Below, piece by piece: positions 35,570 through 45,284 of a stretch of DNA of 64,000 bases (position 1 is its first letter; the number at the start of each line of letters is the position of its first letter). The translations under genes and the position numbers were made by a program. The notes under the pieces are model-generated. The model saw only the letters and a list, made by a program, of their open reading frames with translations. It ran no database searches and was not told where the DNA came from. The stretch is taken from assembly GCA_003343625.1 (NCBI GenBank), contig QAKV01000030.1:27141-91140 (forward strand), read 5' to 3'. This DNA comes from Clostridiales bacterium (GTDB lineage: Bacteria; Bacillota; Clostridia; Lachnospirales; Lachnospiraceae).

Positions 35570-36685
35570 TCAACGCCGGTTGATTCCGATATTGAGCACC
35601 ACCCCGGCGCCGAGAAAAAGGCTGCACAGGGAGGAGAGACCGTAGCTGACAAATGGAAGGGTCAGCCCGGTATTGGGCAGCAGTCCGGATACCACCCCCA
35701 GATTGACGAATCCCTGAACTGCAATCAGAAATCCGTATCCGGTGCAAAACAGTTTCCCGGCATATGAATTCGCCCGGCATCCCACTTTCTGGCAGAGCAG
35801 GGCAGTCAGGAACAACAGGAAAATCACAGCCGCGCTCCCGCAAAAACCGAGCTCTTCTCCGAGGATCGCCATGATGAAATCCGTCTGCGGCTCCGGTATA
35901 TAATTGCCGTTTTTCACCGAAAAAGCGCCTTCATTATACAGGCCTTTTCCAAAAAGGCCTCCGGATCCTATGGCCATGATCGAATTCTGCTGCTGCCAGG
36001 ACTCCTGTACATAGTCCTCCGGATTCATCCATGCCAGAATCCGGTTCAGCTGATAGGAGCCGAACAGATCCACTCCGATCCTCTGCAGCAAAAACAGCGC
36101 CGCACCTCCGACGGGAAGGAGGATCAGCGCGCTTTCGACCAGAAGGCGCAGGCGGATTCCCGACAGAAACAGCATCGTCAGAAATACGGATCCCGTCACG
36201 ATTGTGGTGGAAAGATCCGGCTGCGTCAGGATGAGAACGAGGAGGACCCCCGCCAGAGTCGCGGCAAAGAGCAACGTGGTGCGCTGATTTTCTCTTTCCC
36301 TCTCCTTCTCAAAAAAGAAAGCGAAGAATAAAATCAGTCCGATCTTTACGATTTCGGATGGCTGAAAACGGATAAAGCCCAGATCCAGCCAGCGGGTTGC
36401 CCCTCCCGCCGCGTCCCCCAAAATGCGGGTCAATGACAGAAGCAGAACGCACGCCGCATAAATCCACCAGCCGAGGGATATCAACATCCTGTAGTCGACC
36501 AGCGCAAAAATATGCATAAGTCCGATTCCCAGAAGCGCCCCGGCGAACTGCCTTCCCTGCAGATCCGGCTGGGCGCTTCCCACCGCCAGCACTCCGATTC
36601 CCGCCAAGGAAACCGTGGTCCCGATCAACCAGAAAGGAAGCTTTTTGAAGCGATACTCCTTAATCCGCGAAAATATTCCCCACAT
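35570..36685 (-). CDS. rodA: RodA, SEDS-family peptidoglycan glycosyltransferase
   Basis: This membrane glycosyltransferase polymerises lipid II for cell elongation together with PBP2. The 371-residue protein has about ten helices and SEDS signatures GATRWLDLGFIRFQPSEIVKI, LTQPDLSTTIV, the large-loop NSIMAIGSGGLFGKGLY with PEPQTDFIMAILGEELG, and the C-terminal LPNTGLTLPFVSYGLSSL. It starts inside the end of the PBP2 gene (26-base overlap). Its partner gene is truncated at the 5' end here. Confidence 0.95.
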   Translation of the reverse strand: MWGIFSRIKEYRFKKLPFWLIGTTVSLAGIGVLAVGSAQPDLQGRQFAGALLGIGLMHIFALVDYRMLISLGWWIYAACVLLLSLTRILGDAAGGATRWLDLGFIRFQPSEIVKIGLILFFAFFFEKERERENQRTTLLFAATLAGVLLVLILTQPDLSTTIVTGSVFLTMLFLSGIRLRLLVESALILLPVGGAALFLLQRIGVDLFGSYQLNRILAWMNPEDYVQESWQQQNSIMAIGSGGLFGKGLYNEGAFSVKNGNYIPEPQTDFIMAILGEELGFCGSAAVIFLLFLTALLCQKVGCRANSYAGKLFCTGYGFLIAVQGFVNLGVVSGLLPNTGLTLPFVSYGLSSLCSLFLGAGVVLNIGINRR

Positions 36686-38576
36686 TTTCCACCTCCTGTG
36701 CCTGATCGTCCAGCAGCTCTTCCTCCTCGCTTAATTCGAAATAATACCGCATAACGTTGGCGCCCACTTCTGCGGCATTGGCCGAAGTATAGCCATAAGC
36801 GATCCGTACTGCCAGGGCGATTTCAGGTTCTTCATACGGCGCGAAGCCGATGAACACAGCATGATTGGGACGGCTGAGCATCTGCTGCGCAGTCCCCGTC
36901 TTTCCCGCCGCTTCGATGGGAAAATCCTCAAAGCTTTCGTATCCCTGCACGGCCATCCGCATGCCCGACCGAATGGCCTCCCAGGAGGCAGGCTGTATCG
37001 ACTCAATCCTCCGGATCAGGCGATCCGAACTGTCCTTTTGCAGAGAGAGGCGATAAACCTCTCCCCGTGTGGCCAGAGCCAGCGCATAACGGGCCAGTTC
37101 GACCGTTGAAAAGTTGTTGTTCCCCTGCCCGATGGCCGACGTCACCGGATATTCCGTAGAAATCCGGGACTGCGACTCCCCTATTTCGATGCCGGTTCCT
37201 TCGCCCAGCCCGAACAGCCGGGCGTATTCCTCCAGTGCGGCAATTCCTTTTTCCTCCTGATAGACGCCGTTCTCCAGACTCAGCCGGTATCCCATCTCAT
37301 AAAAAAAATAGTTGCAGGAGTCCCGAATGGCTTCCGAAACGTTTACGTTCCCATGGGTTCCTCCCGGATAAATCCAACAGGAAGGGCTGGGGGTGACTTC
37401 CGTGAAGACCCCTTCGTCCTCGATCCGGATCTGCGGCGTGATAATCCCTTCCGTCAGGGCTGCAGCTGCCACAACCGGCTTGAACGCGGAGCCTGGCGCT
37501 GTCAGCTGCTGAGTCGCATTATTGTATAGCGGCAGAGAAGCGTCGTCCAGCAGGGATGCATAATATTCCCCGTCCACTCCGTTTGCCAGACGATTATTGT
37601 CATAACCCGGATAAGTGACGCAGGCCAACACCTCCCCCGTATCCGCATCCAACACTACGCAGGAGCCCGTGCATGGATCCAGTGCCAGTTGAGCCGGGCT
37701 GATCTCCATCGTCCGGATCTTTTCCCGAATATAGGAGAAAGCGCTCGTCGCCCCCTCTTCCAGCGCCCGGTATTCCTCTTCATCCCAGATCAGCGCCCCT
37801 TGTTCCAACAGCGCCATACACATCTGTCTCCCTGTGATCTCTCCTGCCCGAATCATCTGCTCAAAAACCAGCTCTCCGAAGGATTCGTCTTCCGCCGCGA
37901 GACGCACCAGGCTGTCCCTTAACGCCCGGCAGGCTTCTTCCAGATACTGATAGGATTCCGCGCTATCCCCTTCGTTCCATCCGCTGATCCATCCGCTGGA
38001 AATGCCATATCTGATATATTGAGCAGCGGAAATCTCCCCGTTCTGCCATCGGATCCGGATTTCATCCCGGCTGTCGATTCGTTCCGCATCCAGAATCTGT
38101 TCCCGTTCCAGAAGGCGCACCGCTTCCCTCAGATATTCCTGCCATTCCTCGCTCTCCTGATTCAGGGGAACGGAATATCCGTCGGATAGCTTTTCGCTCA
38201 ACTCAGCCGCCACCCGCTCCACTTCTCCCGCATGGCTGCGGCCGATCTCATACTGTGCCTCGCCTTCCGCCGCATCCGAAAAACGATCCCTGTCCAACAC
38301 TCCGTTTTCAATCAGAGCGATATAAACGTCGCCCACAGGGATGGTCAGATCCGAACCCTGCACGCCCTCCTCATCCATGAGCCTGTCCTCGATTTTGGAA
38401 TACAGGATTCCTGCCAGCTGTTGTTCGATCAGTTCGTAGACAGCCCGCTGCAGGCCGGCGTCGATGGTGAGCGACACATCCTCTCCGGCTTCCGGCGAAG
38501 GCACTCCTTCTTCCTGCAGGATCCTTCCCACGTTGTCCACATAAACCTGTTCCGAAATTCTCTCCCCCTGCAGGAA
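36660..38576 (-). pseudogene. mrdA: Class B penicillin-binding protein 2, N-terminal part missing
   Basis: The transpeptidase part is intact: APGSAFKPVVAAAAL (catalytic Ser and Lys), IRDSCNYFFYEMGY (SxN) and AAGKTGTAQQM (KTG). A long insertion between about residues 50 and 290 is typical of clostridial PBP2. Homology begins around LQGERISEQVYVDNVGRIL, which normally follows the membrane anchor and dimerisation domain; both of those are absent. In this frame no proper start or ribosome site exists, only a GTG at 38540. Upstream, the frame runs into the coding sequence of a methyltransferase in another frame. It is either a broken gene or an assembly join. rodA follows directly. Confidence 0.85.
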
Positions 38577-38878
38577 TTCTTCCTGGCGATCCGTACCAGT
38601 TCCGAAGAAATCTCGATTCCGGCAATCCTTTCAAAAGGGAATTTAGCGGCCTCTCTGAGCACAACTCCTTTCCCGCAGCCCACGTCCAGCAGTTTCAGCC
38701 CCTTCGAAAAGTCCAGTTTCTGAAAAATATCCCGCAGATGTCTTTCATCCGTCTTGCTGTATCCGTGATACTTTCCTCCGCTCTTTTGAAACAGCTTCTG
38801 ATCCCGCAAGGTAAAGTCCAGCCCTCTCGGCTTCTCCAATAAGATCACCTGCAAGAGAAACTCAGATATCTCTTCCAT
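38576..38878 (-). pseudogene. SAM-dependent methyltransferase, N-terminal fragment
   Basis: About 101 residues of a class I methyltransferase are seen: a helical N-terminus, YHGYSKTDERHLRDIFQKLD, then motif I LKLLDVGCGKGVVLREAAKF and IAGIEISSELVRIARKN. After this the reading frame (open to 38429) turns into nonsense because it overlaps PBP2 in a different frame. The strands beyond motif II of the fold are missing, so the product cannot be active. The ATG at 38878 has no good ribosome site; GGGAGGAAAG is placed instead for a 16-codon ORF that overlaps the start. Confidence 0.75.
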
Positions 38879-38895
38879 CGCTTTATTCTTTCCAT
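38845..38895 (-). other. Possible 16-residue leader ORF overlapping the methyltransferase start
   Basis: GGGAGGAAAGTCGT precedes an ATG at 38895, which opens MERIKRWKRYLSFSCR and then TGA. It overlaps the methyltransferase start at 38878 in another frame. The site is better placed for this ORF than for the methyltransferase, so it may couple or limit translation, or may reflect a sequence error. Confidence 0.35.
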
Positions 38896-38925
38896 ACGAC
38901 TTTCCTCCCGTCTCCCCTGACCTAA

Positions 38926-38954
38926 AGTATAAAGTTCAGAGAAAGAAACAACAA
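38926..38954 (-). promoter_or_regulatory. Promoter of the methyltransferase fragment
   Basis: On the minus strand TTGTTG and TATACT are 17 bases apart. The -10 ends about 31 bases before the leader ATG. Confidence 0.6.
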
Positions 38955-38991
38955 ATACTTATATCGTATGCATTTCTATATGTGAATATTA

Positions 38992-39021
38992 AAATAAGCC
39001 CGCCTGGCGGCGGGCCTATTT
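38992..39021 (-). terminator. Terminator after glgD
   Basis: GCCCGCC and GGCGGGC flank a TGGC loop and extend with AAATA/TATTT after one mismatch. It lies 30 bases past the glgD stop. Confidence 0.85.
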
Positions 39022-39050
39022 CAAATCTTTAGCGAAATGTTGCTTTTCAG

Positions 39051-40193
39051 TCAAACGACTTCCAGCTTCGCCACATATACGGGGAAGGAATCCGTTCCTT
39101 TCAGTTCCTTTCCTTTCGTAACCGTCACGTTCTTATCCGTGATGATATACTCCAGGCTGGCGTTCTCTTCCACGACGGTATCCTGCATGAGCACGCAGTT
39201 CTTCACCTTCGCGCCCTTGCCGATCTTCACTCCCTTAAACAGCACGCAGTTCTCCACTTCGCCCTCGATGACGCAGCCGTCTGCGGCCATGATATTTTTG
39301 ACTTTGGCTCCGTTGATATAACGCGTCGGATTATCGTCCCTGACCTTCGTATAGATCGGATTACCCGAAAACAGCCCGTCCAGGTTCTCATCCACCAGAA
39401 GCTTCATGTTCTCGTCGAAGTAGCTTTTCATATCGCTGATGCGGGCCTTGTATCCGTCGAAGCGGTATGCCTGCACATTCAGCTCGTCCAGCTGGCGGGA
39501 CAGCACATCCCGTCCGAAGTGAGCGTACCCCTGTACATAGGCCTCCTTGATCAGATCGATCAGAAGGGTCCTGGAAATCACGTAAATGTTCATCGACAGG
39601 TTCTGTATCCCCGTCTGGTCGGAATTGATCCCGATCTTCTTCACTCGCGTCCCGTCCAGATCCAGCGTATAATACAGCTCCTTGTTGACGGTATCAGGCT
39701 TCATCATCCCTGCCGGGATCTCATCCTCCGCATAGACGACGGTCACGTCCGCGCCGCTGTCGATGTGCGCCTGAAGCATGGCCTTGAAGTCGAAATTCGC
39801 CGCGATATTGGGATCCGACATCACCACATACTCCTCTTTCTGATCCTTTAAGAAATCCAGCACGCTGGCCAGCGCATCCACCCGGCCGCTGAAAATCTTC
39901 ACCGTCTTTTCCGCATAGGGGGGGACGATGTTGAGGCCGCCGTTTTTGCGAACCAGATCCCAGGGCCGACCGGATCCCAGATGATCCATCAGGGAGTGGT
40001 AATTTTTGCGGACGATGATGGAGATGTTATCGATCCCGCAGTTGACCATGCTGGACAGAATGAAGTCCACCATGCGGTAACGGCCCGCAAATGGGATGGA
40101 AGCCATCAGACGTTCGCTGACCAGTTCCGGAACGAGAGTATCGTAGCTATTGGGGAAAATGATGCCCAGCGCATCTGCATTGGAGTTTACCAT
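39051..40193 (-). CDS. glgD: GlgD, second subunit of glucose-1-phosphate adenylyltransferase
   Basis: The 380-residue protein has the nucleotidyltransferase fold with [21 protein letters not shown] and a C-terminal left-handed beta-helix ([20 protein letters not shown]). The N-terminal ATP loop GGxGxRL of GlgC is replaced by [13 protein letters not shown]. This is the hallmark of GlgD, generally considered to modulate the GlgC subunit in Firmicutes. It overlaps the end of glgC by 7 bases, consistent with a heteromer. A terminator follows. Confidence 0.95.
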   Translation of the reverse strand: MVNSNADALGIIFPNSYDTLVPELVSERLMASIPFAGRYRMVDFILSSMVNCGIDNISIIVRKNYHSLMDHLGSGRPWDLVRKNGGLNIVPPYAEKTVKIFSGRVDALASVLDFLKDQKEEYVVMSDPNIAANFDFKAMLQAHIDSGADVTVVYAEDEIPAGMMKPDTVNKELYYTLDLDGTRVKKIGINSDQTGIQNLSMNIYVISRTLLIDLIKEAYVQGYAHFGRDVLSRQLDELNVQAYRFDGYKARISDMKSYFDENMKLLVDENLDGLFSGNPIYTKVRDDNPTRYINGAKVKNIMAADGCVIEGEVENCVLFKGVKIGKGAKVKNCVLMQDTVVEENASLEYIITDKNVTVTKGKELKGTDSFPVYVAKLEVV

Positions 40194-41395
40194 TGTTCTT
40201 CACCATCCTTTACGTTATTGTTGACCATGGCGTTGGGGCCGACCTTCGCGTTGTCCCCGATATAGACGCCGGAGCCTACCGTAGCCACCCCGTTCTCCCC
40301 GTCTTTGGGCATCGCACCCACCACGGCGTTCTCGCCGATCACCACATTCTCCGCCACGATACAGTGCTCCACCACCGCGCCGGCCTTGATGACAGTGCCG
40401 CCCATGACCACCGCGTCCTCGACTTTCGCCCCTTCTTCCACGGTCACGCCCGCGAACAGAATGGAGTGCTTCACGCTGCCCGCCACACGGCATCCATCCG
40501 TAATCATGGAGTTCTCCACCTCTGCGGTGCTGTAAATCCGATGGCCGGTCTTGCCGCTGTTGCGGCTGTAGATCTTCCAGTTTTCATCGAACAGATTGAT
40601 GCCGCTGTGCTCCGGATCCAGCACTTCCATATTGGCTTCCCAAAGGGAGGAGATGGTTCCCACATCTTTCCAGTAGCCGCTGAAATGATAAGCGTACATA
40701 TTCCGCCCGTCCTTTAACAGGTTGGGAATGATGTTGTTGCCAAAATCGTTCTCGGACTCCGGATCCGCTTCATCCTCGATCAGATATTTTTTCAGGATGT
40801 CCCAGTTGAAGATATAGATACCCATGGATGCCAGATTGGATTTGGGATTCTTGGGCTTCTCCTGGAATTCTGTAATCTTGTCATTTTCATCCGCCACCAT
40901 CAGGCCGAAACGGGACGCCTCTTCCCACGGCACTTCCATCACCGCCACGGAAAACTCGGCGCCCTTTTCCTTGTGAAAGCGCAGGAAATCGCTATAGTCC
41001 TGCTTGCAGATCTGATCGCCCGACAGGATGATGACATACTGCGGGCTGTAGCGCTCGATAAACGAAATATTCTGGTAAATGGCGTTTGCCGTCCCCTTAT
41101 ACCAGTCGGAGCCCGAAGCCTGCTGGTAGGGAGGCAGCACATGGACGCCGCCGTGCAGACGGTCCAGATCCCAGGGCTGTCCGTTCCCGATATACTCGTT
41201 GAGCACCATGGGCTGATACTGGGTCAGGATACCCACCGTATCGATCCCGGAATTGACGCAGTTCGAAAGCGGGAAATCGATAATACGATACTTGCCGCCG
41301 AAGGGAACCGCGGGTTTTGCCAGCTTCTGGGTCAACGCATAAAGGCGGGACCCCTGACCGCCGGCAAGGAGCATTGCAATCATTTCTTTTGCCAT
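40187..41395 (-). CDS. glgC: Glucose-1-phosphate adenylyltransferase (ADP-glucose pyrophosphorylase)
   Basis: This enzyme makes ADP-glucose, the committed step of glycogen synthesis. The 402-residue protein has [21 protein letters not shown] (ATP loop), [21 protein letters not shown], the [16 protein letters not shown] region, [19 protein letters not shown] (metal Asp), [11 protein letters not shown] and a C-terminal beta-helix. The ORF extends 16 codons upstream, but GGGGGATATATT fits the ATG at 41395. It is the first gene of glgC-glgD. Confidence 0.97.
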   Translation of the reverse strand: MAKEMIAMLLAGGQGSRLYALTQKLAKPAVPFGGKYRIIDFPLSNCVNSGIDTVGILTQYQPMVLNEYIGNGQPWDLDRLHGGVHVLPPYQQASGSDWYKGTANAIYQNISFIERYSPQYVIILSGDQICKQDYSDFLRFHKEKGAEFSVAVMEVPWEEASRFGLMVADENDKITEFQEKPKNPKSNLASMGIYIFNWDILKKYLIEDEADPESENDFGNNIIPNLLKDGRNMYAYHFSGYWKDVGTISSLWEANMEVLDPEHSGINLFDENWKIYSRNSGKTGHRIYSTAEVENSMITDGCRVAGSVKHSILFAGVTVEEGAKVEDAVVMGGTVIKAGAVVEHCIVAENVVIGENAVVGAMPKDGENGVATVGSGVYIGDNAKVGPNAMVNNNVKDGEEQW

Positions 41396-41433
41396 AATAT
41401 ATCCCCCTGATATGTATAAATGCTGACGTTCAA

Positions 41434-41439
41434 ATTGTA
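41434..41439 (-). promoter_or_regulatory. Extended -10 promoter of glgC-glgD
   Basis: On the minus strand TGGTACAAT has the extended element, about 38 bases before the glgC ATG. No convincing -35 is seen at 17 bases. Confidence 0.5.
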
Positions 41440-41514
41440 CCATAAAAGGCAGAAAATAGATAGTCTTTTGTGAAATTTTGCTAATTTTTTACCTTCCCGT
41501 TTTTTCTCAAAATA

Positions 41515-41571
41515 AAAATGGCACAATTTGCGTTGTTTTCGAACTGGAGACGCCATAAATTGTGCCATTTT
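41515..41571 (-). terminator. Terminator of the corrinoid operon
   Basis: A perfect 15-base-pair stem (AAAATGGCACAATTT with its complement) encloses a 27-base loop. On the minus strand it is followed by TTATTTTGAG. It lies 36 bases past the last gene of the operon, upstream of glgC. Confidence 0.82.
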
Positions 41572-41607
41572 CTATTATTTCAATATATTTTTTTCAGCAA
41601 ACCGAAA

Positions 41608-42606
41608 TTATCGGAGTTCTTCCCCGGATCCGAAGTTCTTTTCATAGTCGTCGTAGTTGCCGTACTGCTTCCACAGATCCATCATCATCTCGTACCGTTT
41701 CAGCGGCAGACCGGTATAGACGCAGTTGGAAGTGGAGAATACGTAACCTCTGCCGTTGGCCATTCCTTCCCGCAGCGACCGCAACACATCCGCCCGGCAT
41801 TCCTCATCCGTTCCGGTCTGCAGAAGCCCGCAGTTGACATTGCCCACCAGAGCGATGTCCGGCCCGACGATCTTTCTCACCTCGGGGATAGAAACCCCGC
41901 CCTGGGGATCCAGGGAGTGGATCGCGTCGGGTTTGCAGTCCGCCATCTGTTTTAAGATCGGCATGATATTTCCGTCCGTATGCTTGATCGTGTAATATCC
42001 CATTTTTCTGTATTCCGCGATCACTTCCTTCAGATAGGGAACGATCAGTTCGTCGAAAGCATCCGGGCTGAAAAACGGATTTACATTAAAGCAATAGTCG
42101 GAGCAAAGGGTAAATCCATCCAGAAGATGCCCTCTCTCATCCAGTTTTCTGGCGAATTCAAGGGAGCGCTCCAGACGTCTTTGAGATTCTTCATTGAGCT
42201 TTTCGGGTTCCTCGAACATACGCATGGAAAACTCCATCATAGTATCCCCGTCCGGTATGGACCAGGTAGGATCCCCATGCATCATGATATAATATTCATC
42301 CCCGCTCTTTTCCCGGATCAGTTCCAGAAGCCATTGGGTATTATCGATGTCCCCGGGATTCGGATGTACAAAAATCGCGCTGTGGCCATACTTTTTCGCT
42401 GTGTCCACGTACAGCTGTGCCATCTCGTTCATATGCAGGCTTCTCTCCGTGCTGCTCATCTGATTCCACTGTTCATAAAAGCGATGAGACGGATGCACTT
42501 TTCCAAATGCTTCCATGGTCAGGAAAAACACCAGCTCGAAGGTGGGCACCTGTCCCCCGATCGGCTCGCACTTTAAAGTTTTGATAAATCGTTCTCTCTC
42601 AGTCAT
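41608..42606 (-). CDS. Uroporphyrinogen decarboxylase-fold protein, candidate substrate:corrinoid methyltransferase
   Basis: The 332-residue protein has the UroD (PF01208) TIM-barrel pattern: a TERERFIKTL start, CSDYCFNVNPFFSPDAFDEL, and VGNVNCGLLQTGTDEE. The zinc position that reads HxC in MtaA-type enzymes is H209-T-D211 here (YTIKHTDGN); a Cys lies at 295 (STSNCVYTG). It is not a haem-pathway HemE, because that family's signature is absent and the gene closes a corrinoid operon. By analogy with UroD-fold O-demethylase first-step enzymes it may take a methyl group from an unknown substrate. The substrate is not predictable. Confidence 0.82.
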   Translation of the reverse strand: MTERERFIKTLKCEPIGGQVPTFELVFFLTMEAFGKVHPSHRFYEQWNQMSSTERSLHMNEMAQLYVDTAKKYGHSAIFVHPNPGDIDNTQWLLELIREKSGDEYYIMMHGDPTWSIPDGDTMMEFSMRMFEEPEKLNEESQRRLERSLEFARKLDERGHLLDGFTLCSDYCFNVNPFFSPDAFDELIVPYLKEVIAEYRKMGYYTIKHTDGNIMPILKQMADCKPDAIHSLDPQGGVSIPEVRKIVGPDIALVGNVNCGLLQTGTDEECRADVLRSLREGMANGRGYVFSTSNCVYTGLPLKRYEMMMDLWKQYGNYDDYEKNFGSGEELR

Positions 42607-42716
42607 GGGTTTCGCTCCTTTTTCTTTTCAATCGAATCTATCGAAATGAACGCCTCAGACAAGCCGATCGTTCCGCGCTTTCGGGCGCTTCCGCAATCGC
42701 TGCCGTCCGGGCTTTC

Positions 42717-44240
42717 TCAAAAATACATGCCTTCGATATAGGCCTCCTGAAAAACGGGATTCGCGGCCAGATTCACCGTCTCGGCCTTTTGTACCAGCCT
42801 GCAGGCCTCCCCGGTTCCCTTTTCGCCCGTCAGCAGCATGGCAGCCCCGGTCAGGGCGGCGTTTCCGCAGACGCGGATAGAAGATGGCGCGAGCGGCAAA
42901 ATCAGGCCGATGGCGGCCGCGTTTTCCAGGTTGACGCTGCTTCCGAATCCTCCGGCCACCAGCAATTCGGAAAGCTCTTCCGTTTTCGTATCGGACCAGT
43001 CCAGCATGGCCTTCATTCCCGCGCAAACCGCGCTCTTTGCAAGCTGCACTTTACGGATATCCTCCTGAGTCAGCTTCACTCGATCCGTCAGATATGCTTC
43101 GCCCTCCTCCAGATAGCCGGTTTCGTCCATCTGTCCGCTCTCCCGCAAGGCGTTGACGGCGTCGATCACCCCGCTGCCGCAGATACCCGATGCGGGAACG
43201 TTTCCGATCACCTGCACCGCAAAGTCGCTGCCGTTCCATTCCACATGGGAGATGGCTCCCGGACGTCCCTGCATTCCCATGCTCAGGCCCGCTCCTTCAA
43301 ATGCCGGCCCTGCTGCCGTAGAACAGCATAGCAGGCGGCCGCCCTTCTGCAGCACCACTTCCCCGTTGGTTCCGATATCGGCAAGCATCCGGACTCTGTC
43401 GTCCCGTCCCATGTCCGTCGCCAGAAGCGCCGTTGTGATATCGGCGCCGACGAAAGCGGAAATACAGGGAGGCAAATAGACTTTCGCGTTCAGGGACGCA
43501 AAGCCCAGGTCTTTCGCTTCCATCCATTCCCCTGCAAGCCAGTCCGCCGCAAACGGCGCCCTCGATAACGCCTGGGGATTTCTTCGGGTCAGGAGGTAGA
43601 GCATGGCGGTGTTGCCGGTGATCACCACAGCATCGATGGCCGCCGCCCTGCGGCCCGCCCGATCCGCCAGCTCTTCGAGCAGACATTCGATTCCCTGGAC
43701 AACGGACGCCGCCAAAGCCTGCCCTTCTCCCGAAAGGCTCTTTTCGATCCGGGAAATCACGTCCGCCCCGAAGGACGCCTGAGGATTCGCAAGCCCCGCC
43801 TGTGCGATCCGCCCGCTTTCATCGTACAAAGACGCCGCCAGGGTGGTGGTTCCTATATCCACCGCTGCGCCCAGCTTTTTGAAAAGAGGGGGGAAAATGC
43901 GGTTTCCTGCAGGCTCTCTGCCCGTCTCCAGCAGGATTTCCGGGGCCTCTTCCCGCAAAAGCCGAACCCGGCAGGGCCCTTCCAGCCGTACGCGGCAGGC
44001 CAGGCGAACGCCCTTCTTCCGCTCTTCTTCGCTCAAAAGACGCAGCTCCGCTTCCTCCGGCGGGCTCGCCTGACCGGAAAGGAGCACCCTGCACTTCCCG
44101 CAGCGCCCCATGCCGCCGCAGGGCATGGAGAGTCCGCCGCGCCTTTCCAGCAGCTGCCCCAAGGGGGTTCCCGCCGCAGCCCGGACGGACTCTCCATCTA
44201 TTTCAATCCAAAATTCCCCGTTCTGCGCAAGATCAGACAT
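42717..44240 (-). CDS. 2Fe-2S/ASKHA reductive activator of corrinoid protein (RACo/DUF4445 family)
   Basis: This protein restores inactivated Co(II) corrinoid to Co(I), using ATP and a reductant. In its 507 residues, an N-terminal plant-type ferredoxin domain has MPCGGMGRCGKC with Cys 41, 47, 50 and Cys 82 as cluster ligands. An ASKHA ATPase part follows, starting AAVDIGTTTLAASLYD, with TGNTAMLYLL, MLADIGTNGEVVL, CSTAAGPAFEGAG, GICGSGVIDAVNAL and LVAGGFGSSVNLENA. A GTG at 44252 is an alternative start. It overlaps the upstream methyltransferase gene by 8 bases. Its presence is the strongest sign that the operon runs on a corrinoid. Confidence 0.93.
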   Translation of the reverse strand: MSDLAQNGEFWIEIDGESVRAAAGTPLGQLLERRGGLSMPCGGMGRCGKCRVLLSGQASPPEEAELRLLSEEERKKGVRLACRVRLEGPCRVRLLREEAPEILLETGREPAGNRIFPPLFKKLGAAVDIGTTTLAASLYDESGRIAQAGLANPQASFGADVISRIEKSLSGEGQALAASVVQGIECLLEELADRAGRRAAAIDAVVITGNTAMLYLLTRRNPQALSRAPFAADWLAGEWMEAKDLGFASLNAKVYLPPCISAFVGADITTALLATDMGRDDRVRMLADIGTNGEVVLQKGGRLLCCSTAAGPAFEGAGLSMGMQGRPGAISHVEWNGSDFAVQVIGNVPASGICGSGVIDAVNALRESGQMDETGYLEEGEAYLTDRVKLTQEDIRKVQLAKSAVCAGMKAMLDWSDTKTEELSELLVAGGFGSSVNLENAAAIGLILPLAPSSIRVCGNAALTGAAMLLTGEKGTGEACRLVQKAETVNLAANPVFQEAYIEGMYF

Positions 44241-45264
44241 TTTCACCCGCACCGCCGTTTTGATAAAATTCCTTCACCGCTGCAAAGAAGGCATCGATAT
44301 TTTCCCATTTGGACAGCGGAGGAATATCGCAGCCGGAAGAGATCACGAAATTCGGATGGCCGCCGCATGTCTTCAGAAGGGAAAGAGTCTCTTCCCGAAT
44401 GCTCTCCACCGTACCGTTGCGAAACTGTCCGGCAGGATCCACATTGCCCATCGCAACCGTATCGGCCGGAATATGCTCCATCATCTCCGCCATGTCGATA
44501 GCGTTGCCGAAATGGTAAGCGGCGGCGCCTGTGCTCAGGATGGAATCGATCGCCTGAATGGTGGTATTGCCGCAGTTGTGATAAATCACCAGGAAATTAT
44601 CGTCCTGCAGAGCAGACACGATTCGCTTCACATAAGGCGCGGAAAACTCTTCTTCCAGAGCGGGAGAAAGCAGGCCCGCCAAAGGCTCCGCCAGCAGAAT
44701 CCCATCCGCCCCGGCCTCCTTGTAAGCTCTTCCATAGGCGATCAGGAATTCCGTCGCCTTCTCCAGCAGGCTCTCCACCATCTCCGGTTCATCGTAGCAG
44801 TACAACATAATTTCCGTCACGTCCGCCAGCCGGCCGGCCAGGGAATACGGGCCGATCATCCCGGCGAATACCGGACGGTCTGTGATCTCTTCTTTTGCCC
44901 GACGCACCGCTTCGATGTAAATTCCCGTGCGCCCCGCTCCCACAGGAGGCACCTTCAGCGCATCCACCTCTTCGACTGTGGATACAATGCTCCCCTTCAC
45001 CGTAGGCACTTCATCCTCGCTCACCACGATCTGCGAACCGAAGCATTCCGCCTCTACGGAAAGATCCATCAGGCTCACCGCCGCTGCGCTGTCCACCCGA
45101 TCCGCAATCCGCTTCATTCCTTCCGCCTGTAGCGCGCTGTCCGAAATCATCTCCCGCACGCTGACACCCAGCAGCGATACGGCAGGGAAGGACAGGATCG
45201 GCATCGCTTTTTTGACCGGCGATCCCTTCATCTCCTGCAGCCACTCTCTCATATTCTGTTTCAT
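44233..45264 (-). CDS. MtaA/MtbA-like corrinoid methyltransferase (UroD fold)
   Basis: The 343-residue protein has the UroD fold with the zinc ligands of methylcobamide methyltransferases: H229 and C231 in VIYHNCGNTT, and C312 in ISSGCDIPP. Other family features are AGMIGPYSLAGRLADVTE and LAEPLAGLLSPALEEEF. In methanogens such proteins methylate coenzyme M; in bacteria the acceptor is probably a folate or another thiol. A longer ORF exists, but AGGAG 8 bases before the ATG at 45264 decides the start. It lies between the DUF2284 and activator genes. Confidence 0.88.
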   Translation of the reverse strand: MKQNMREWLQEMKGSPVKKAMPILSFPAVSLLGVSVREMISDSALQAEGMKRIADRVDSAAAVSLMDLSVEAECFGSQIVVSEDEVPTVKGSIVSTVEEVDALKVPPVGAGRTGIYIEAVRRAKEEITDRPVFAGMIGPYSLAGRLADVTEIMLYCYDEPEMVESLLEKATEFLIAYGRAYKEAGADGILLAEPLAGLLSPALEEEFSAPYVKRIVSALQDDNFLVIYHNCGNTTIQAIDSILSTGAAAYHFGNAIDMAEMMEHIPADTVAMGNVDPAGQFRNGTVESIREETLSLLKTCGGHPNFVISSGCDIPPLSKWENIDAFFAAVKEFYQNGGAGENV

Positions 45265-45284
45265 ATTCTGATCTCCTGCTTCCT

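Noticed and set aside
38560-38580. Adjacent PstI and EcoRI sites at the methyltransferase/PBP2 join, as in a cloning polylinker
   Set aside because: Only 12 bases match, and they code for residues that fit PBP2 (EEFLQG) in its frame, so vector sequence is unlikely; chance is the simpler explanation.
42655-43026. 123-codon leftward ORF downstream of the RACo gene
   Set aside because: It overlaps the 3' end of the activator gene in another frame, is Arg/Gly-rich and has no start signal.
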